Assembly (NCBI GenBank): GCA_030737875.1
Contig: CM060910.1
Location: 69,386,501 to 69,450,500 of the forward strand
Length of the DNA stretch: 64,000 nucleotides
From: Allium sativum
Taxonomy: Eukaryota > Streptophyta > Magnoliopsida > Asparagales > Amaryllidaceae
Direction: 5' to 3'
Below the pieces are notes generated by a model that saw only the letters and a program-made list of their open reading frames with translations, was not told the origin of the DNA and searched no databases. Position numbers and translations under genes: made by a program. This document shows positions 59,674 to 64,000 of the stretch, one piece after another (within the stretch, counting starts at the first letter, position 1; every line of letters starts with the position of its first letter).

Positions 59674-59676
59674 TTA

Positions 59677-60589
59677 TTATAGTATTGTATACATGAATCG
59701 GCATAGAGGTGAAAACACACATTAACATATTAGCAAGATGTTTTTTCCAAAGTTAAGTTTGGTTAAATCTTCTATTAGTGTTTTAGTTTGATATATTTTC
59801 TAACGAAATATTATTTTTTACAGTTAAGTTGAAAGATATTTATGTCAATTTAGTGATGCTTGGCAGTATATGGTTTTTTTTCCTTACCAGTTTTTAAATT
59901 GTGAAATAATTCATAGGTGCATTAGAAAAGTGAAAAATTTCCTTAATGTTAGCACTTTGAATGTCAGCTGTTAGTTTAGTATGTGAAATATACGTTGTTC
60001 AGTATTCGTATGGGGAGGGAATGTGTTCAGTTATATCATAAAAAATGTGAATGTTTTCTATAAATAATAGTGTGAATTGGTTAGAGCAAAGACGCTATTT
60101 TTGTTGGTTATATATGTTATGGAGAAATTTTGATTCAAGACCTCTTAAATCAAAAATCCCCAACGCCGCGGAAAACGAGATCGTGGTAATAGTGCAAAAA
60201 CAACCAATCGAACAATCTCAATCTTATCCAAGCCAAACACAATCACCAAACAATGGAAATAATAAAGCAATAACGAGAAACTAAATCACACAGGGATTTA
60301 TAGTGGTTCCACTGACGTCTTGTCATTGTACATCCACTTTGAGAGAGAAACCTTTATTAATATTAATAGAAGAGTATAAGAGATTGATTACAATGATCAA
60401 ATTTACTAGAAAATTTTGATTTTGTGGAGAAAGGAATTGAAGAAGATTAGGATTGCCTAAACCCTAATTAGAATAATCTTAGATCTAACCTCTTGATTTG
60501 TGATCCACCTCCTTTTGTATTCGATGTAGGTTATATAGGCATAGAGAAGTAAATGGAAATTCCCAAAATTTCCTCCAAATATCCTCTAG
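59677..60589. other. no recognisable gene
   Basis: No supported gene. The part from about 60,050 may be non-coding tail or LTR of the minus-strand copia element that follows; a frame at 60,051-60,284 has no recognisable domain. Confidence 0.35.
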
Positions 60590-60690
60590 ATCCAAAATAT
60601 TCTCAAGATCCAAAATATCCTCTAGATCCAAAATATTCTCTAGATCCAAAATATCCTCCAGATCCAAAATATCCTCTAGATCTAACACAT
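60590..60690. repeat. 18-bp tandem repeat
   Basis: Five units of GATCCAAAATATYCTCTA with a partial sixth. The multiple of three keeps frames open on both strands (apparent DPKYPLDPKYS and LDLEDILDLEN peptides), which are artefacts. Confidence 0.92.
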
Positions 60691-61029
60691 AGTATCGCAT
60701 ACTTCAACACTCCACCTCGATACTATATCCATCTACATCACAAACTCCAATGCACCCAAGCATTTCCTTCTATCTTCAATCAAGAAAGCTTGAATGTTTC
60801 CCCAATGAACTCCGGCATAGCCACTGCCCATTGCACTTCACTAACGAGTTCAGGCATAGCCCCCACCCGTCAATGAAGTATTGAAACATCCAACTCCTAA
60901 ACCAGTCTTACCAAAAGACAATGTACTCGCGAATGAAAATAAGTACTTACCATGAAGATAGAACACCAACATCTCACCGATACTCTTCTACATTCAAGTT
61001 TCTCTCTCAAATGAGCCACCCCTTGGCAC

Positions 61030-61975
61030 CTAGCATCTCTCCAAGCGAATTAAGTTCGAGCAATGCTCGAACTTCCCAACCAGTAACACCTTAGTGAACA
61101 TGTCTGCCGCCTTATCCTTTGTGTGCACTTTCCAAAGGCATACTTGCTTGTCTTCGTCCATGGCTACTAGAAATGACTCCCTCACTTCAATATGCTTCGT
61201 CCGTGAGCTAAATTCCAAATTCTCAGCCAAGTGAATAGCGCTTTGGCTATCACATTTAACATCAACACTGTCATGTTCAAAACCCAAGTCACACAACAGT
61301 CGCTTCAAATAGAATGCTTCCTTTGCTGCCTCTACCGCAACTATCAACTCCGCCTCCGTAGTGGATAAAGCAATTATGGTCTGCAATCTCTATCTCCAAC
61401 TTATGGCTGTACCACCAAGAGTGAAGACATCTCCAGAAGTTGATTTTCTTCGATCCCTATCACCAGCTTAGTCCGAGTCACAGTAACTAACCAACATGCA
61501 ATTCTTCTCTTTACTACCCCCAAAAACAAGGCCATGACATGCTGTACCTTTCAAGTATCTCATGACAAGCTTCAATGCTTCCCAATGTGATTTACCCAGA
61601 TTAACCATGAACCGACTAACCACCCCGACGGCATTTGCAATATCGGGTCTTGTACACACCATGGCATACATCAAACTTCCAACCGCACTAGCATATGGCA
61701 CCTTCGCCATGTAAGCCTTGTCTTTCTCCTCGATAGGTGATCCCTTACTCGAAAGCCTTATATGCAAATGTAAAGGTGTATTTGACGCCTTTGCATCCTC
61801 CAGGCTAAACCGACAAAGCACTTTCTTAATGTACTCCTTTTGAGTTAATTTCAACTCAAAATGCTTTCGATCTCTTTCTATTTCCATGCCCTAAATTTTC
61901 TTTGCTTCTCCAAGGTCTTTCATCTAGAACTCCTCCTTTAATTTCTCTTTCAACTTGTTGGTTTCTGCCTTGTCC
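61030..61975 (-). pseudogene. copia pol, C-terminal part
   Basis: The frame at 61,975-61,890 reads DKAETNKLKEKLKEEF, a stop, MKDLGEAKK; then 61,887-61,468 reads MEIERDRKHFELKLTQKEYI and AMVCTRPDIANAVGVVSRFM; then RNase H at 61,386-61,030 with ALSTTEAELIVAVEAAKEAF and HTKDKAADMFTK. A stop (TAG) and a frameshift between 61,387 and 61,467 disable it. Confidence 0.88.
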
Positions 61976-62136
61976 TTAGAAGCATAAAAAGTTTTAGAGT
62001 GAGTAAATGGAGCTTCTTCTTCTATTATTCAATTAACTTCCACTTTTTATTTCTGTTATTTATTTTTTAATATTACTAAAAATTAAATTGTTTGGTTGAA
62101 AAGCGACGTAGATTAGAATCTATTTTTACGCATACC

Positions 62137-62332
62137 TTGAAAATCCATAACCCCAATTGCTATGGGAATACCATTTAATTGACCTATGCCTGTTTGAACA
62201 GCTTCAGTTAAACTTGTTCTTTGTTGATAAGAATCAATACGATCTTTATAAGGTTCCTCCTCTGAATGAAATTCAATGGGGTCCATGGAGACCATATCTT
62301 CGTCCATAGGATCCCAAGTGCCCCGGTCAATG
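62137..62332 (-). pseudogene. accD: plastid accD fragment (nuclear copy)
   Basis: The minus strand reads [20 protein letters not shown], then [20 protein letters not shown] and ending GVMDFQ. This is part of the carboxyltransferase beta subunit of plastid acetyl-CoA carboxylase. About 65 codons remain, joined directly to 16S rRNA sequence. It is not functional. Confidence 0.9.
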
Positions 62333-62419
62333 AGGGGGATGCCGAAGGCTGGGCTAGTGACTGGAGTGAAGTCGTAACAAGGTAGCCGTACTGGAAGGTG
62401 CGGCTGGATCACCTCCTTT
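62333..62419 (+). rRNA. rrn16: plastid 16S rRNA 3-prime end (fragment)
   Basis: The terminal 16S rRNA sequence, including GAAGTCGTAACAAGGTAGCC and GGCTGGATCACCTCCTTT. The next 100 bases (62,420-62,520, GAGCTAATGCTTATGC.., AGAAGCGAGC) correspond to the plastid rrn16-trnI spacer. Only the last 85 bases or so of the rRNA are present. Confidence 0.92.
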
Positions 62420-62520
62420 TCAGGGAGAGCTAATGCTTATGCTTGTTGGGTATTTTGGTTTGACACTGCTTCACACCCAAAAAGAAGCGAGCTTTATTCA
62501 TCTACTTGATCTTTTAAAAA

Positions 62521-62895
62521 AAGAATAGATTGCACTTGAAAATTTACTCATTTAAATTTAATGAGTAAACGATTGAATTTTATTCGATTGGGTGGTACCA
62601 ACTAAATTGAGTACTAATTCCCATTTAGTTCGTATTGAATTAATTAATCAAGCTGCTGCCAGTACCAAAAATTTATTTTCAATTTGGTATTATGGAAAGA
62701 GATCAAATTCGAGTTCGAACCAGTAGATAAGATAGATAAACAGAAATAGATAAATAGAAAATATAAGAACTAAGCGCACATAATTCAGCAATTGTTGTTT
62801 GTTCTCCTAATTGATTGCAATTAAACTCGGCTCAATCCTTCATTTAGGAAAAGGATTGGGCCGAATAAAAAAATAAGTAGGAAAATGAACGAATA
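62521..62895. other. unassigned, probably plastid-derived
   Basis: AT-rich sequence between the rrn16 spacer and the ycf1 piece. It may be plastid intergenic DNA, but I cannot assign it. Confidence 0.3.
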
Positions 62896-63141
62896 GCAAT
62901 ATCAGAGACTTGGGATAGCTTACTATCTACTCAAGCAATAAGAGGTTTAATATTAATAACCCAATCTTTTCATAGAAAATATGTTATATTTCCCGTATTA
63001 ATAATAGCGAAAAATATTAGTCGTACGCTATTGTTTCAATTCCCCGAATGGTATGAGGATTGGAAGGAATGGAATGAAGAAATGCATGTTAAATGTACTT
63101 ATAATGGTGTTCAATTATCAGAAACTGAATTTCCCCAAAAT
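62896..63141 (+). pseudogene. ycf1: plastid ycf1 fragment (nuclear copy)
   Basis: An open stretch of 82 codons reading [18 protein letters not shown], then [20 protein letters not shown] and [16 protein letters not shown], characteristic of Ycf1 (TIC214), a plastid inner-envelope translocon subunit. It joins the matK piece in the same frame. Confidence 0.85.
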
Positions 63142-63145
63142 TGGT

Positions 63146-63233
63146 TTAAAATTTGTACCGTATCGGGCCATCCTATTAGTAAGCCAATCTGGGCCGATTT
63201 CTCAGATTCTTATATTCTCAATAGATTTGGTCT
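63146..63233 (+). pseudogene. matK: plastid matK fragment (nuclear copy)
   Basis: [20 protein letters not shown] followed by ILNRFG is the domain-X region of maturase K. It directly follows the ycf1 piece and is in frame with it, giving a chimeric open frame of about 115 codons. Only about 28 codons of matK are present. It is non-functional as a maturase. Confidence 0.88.
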
Positions 63234-63300
63234 TAAAAATTTGATCATAATCAAGGGCTTTTTGGACTGTCTCATGTCTTTTTGATTTTATTCGTTTTTT

Positions 63301-63947
63301 TCCCCACAACATCTCGATTCTTTTACATACAAAGTCTTTACTCGTTACTAATAAATTGAGCATATCGTCCATATACAAGAGTAAATACACCCAACAATCA
63401 TTTCCTAACCTCTTGAAATAAACGCAAGCATCCTTGATGCTTCGATGGAAGCCACTTTCAAGCATGAAATGATCAAATCTCTTGTACCATTGCGTAGGTG
63501 ATTGCTTCAAACCATACAGTGATTTCTTCAACTTGCAAACTAGTTCTGACTTACCTTCTACAACAAACCCTTCTGGTTGCTCCATGTAGATGTCTTCATC
63601 CAAGTCTCCATGCAAGAAGGCGGTTTTCACATCTAGTTGCTCCAACTCCAAGTCGTGAATAGCAACTATGGCAAGTAATATCCGGATAGAAGTGTGTCTC
63701 ACAACCGTTGCGAAGATCTCATCATACTCCTTTCCTTTCCTCTATGCAACCCCTTAGCCACTAGCCTAGTTTTGTATCTTTCATCGTCCTTCAACTTATA
63801 TATCCATTTGCACCCAATAGCATGGTTTCCTTGAGGAAGTGGAACCAACTCCCAAGTTTGGTTCTTCATCAACAATTGCATCTCTTCCTCCATGGCGCAA
63901 ATCCACTTCGAGCTATCACTCAAATCCATGACGCCATCAAGGTCCAT
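63301..63947 (-). pseudogene. copia reverse transcriptase, N-terminal part
   Basis: The frame at 63,947-63,699 has WICAMEEEMQLLMKNQTWEL and CKWIYKLKDDERYKTRLVAKG, and after a frameshift 63,702-63,301 has LEQLDVKTAFLHGDLDEDIY, KSLYGLKQSPTQWYKRFD and the catalytic-site variant LLLYMDDML (usually YVDDML). It ends where plastid DNA begins. Confidence 0.88.
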
Positions 63948-64000
63948 TGGCTCATCTTGGACTACATGAAGATCATAGTCGAAATTCTCACAAAAGCTAA

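Larger units (their letters stand above)
61976..63300. other. nuclear plastid DNA insertion (mosaic NUPT)
   Basis: About 1.3 kb inserted in the copia reverse-transcriptase region. Recognisable plastid parts in order are accD (-), the rrn16 3-prime end with adjoining spacer (+), an unassigned AT-rich part, ycf1 (+) and matK (+). These lie in different places in plastid genomes, so this is a joined mosaic. The outer borders are approximate, because the outermost bases (61,976-62,135 and 63,234-63,300) are not assigned. Confidence 0.85.
60700..64000 (-). mobile_element. Ty1/copia element, minus strand, disrupted by plastid DNA
   Basis: A TNT1-like copia pol runs leftwards: reverse transcriptase start at 63,947, continuing past the right edge of the window, down to RNase H ending at 61,030. 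Downstream non-coding sequence reaches at least 60,700. The pol is split between about 61,975 and 63,300 by plastid-derived DNA. Confidence 0.85.

Noticed and set aside
60485..60876. Open frames on both strands with LDLEDILDLEN and DPKYPLDPKYS repeats
   Set aside because: They come from the 18-bp tandem repeat, which is open in several frames; no domain.
62137..63233. Functional plastid genes, or an organellar origin of the whole window
   Set aside because: All plastid pieces are short, joined out of order and embedded in a nuclear copia element.

Overview
This window is nuclear DNA from a flowering plant, most likely a eudicot. The evidence is AT-rich intergenic sequence packed with LTR-retrotransposon remnants, CACTA, PIF/Harbinger and LINE elements, spliced genes with GT-AG introns, and a copy of plastid DNA moved into the nucleus. 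I cannot name the species. I see no ordinary single-copy host gene; nearly everything recognisable is mobile DNA or host-gene pieces carried by mobile DNA.

Layout. (1) 1-9.9 kb: LTR and other non-coding remnants of Ty3/gypsy-type elements, with an LTR/primer-binding-site junction near 7.48 kb. (2) 9.9-16.1 kb: a probable CACTA-like end at 9,896, a 68-bp tandem array, decayed minus-strand En/Spm-type (Ptta) accessory-transposase exons, palindromic repeats, and a degenerate CATGAC-rich array. (3) 16.1-24.2 kb: more LTR remnants, a foldback MITE (20,602-20,785), a cluster of GATATATC palindromes and TA microsatellites. (4) 24.2-58.1 kb: a decayed Ty1/copia element (plus strand) split inside its RNase H region by a 29,971-bp CACTA element (27,254-57,224) with CACTACAAC/GTTGTAGTG ends and an AAT target-site duplication. 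(5) 58.1-64 kb: a 435-bp Harbinger MITE (59,239-59,673), an 18-bp tandem repeat and a minus-strand copia element broken by a mosaic plastid insertion (accD, rrn16, ycf1 and matK pieces).

The CACTA element is itself a host for later arrivals. It holds pieces of a DUF21/CBS-type plastid membrane protein gene and of a pseudo-response-regulator gene, a full-length but frameshifted L1-type LINE (44,323-50,910, TTAGGACA duplication), and the most notable object in the window: an 11,953-bp PIF/Harbinger element (29,514-41,466, TAA duplication).

The Harbinger element has an apparently intact transposase with D209/D298/E334, an apparently intact two-exon Myb/SANT-like ORF1 (521 aa), and unusual cargo: a three-exon plant-mobile-domain (PMD/MAIN-like) gene predicted at about 700 aa, three GRF-zinc-finger genes, and a second Myb-like gene. 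Palindromic arrays built on CCGTTATAA/TTATAACGG lie at both ends and also between two divergent GRF genes. The 59.2-kb MITE has both ends of this element, which fixes its boundaries independently. A plausible model, not proven, is that the Myb-like proteins recognise the palindromes, the DDE protein cuts, and the GRF and PMD proteins are accessory or host-interaction factors.
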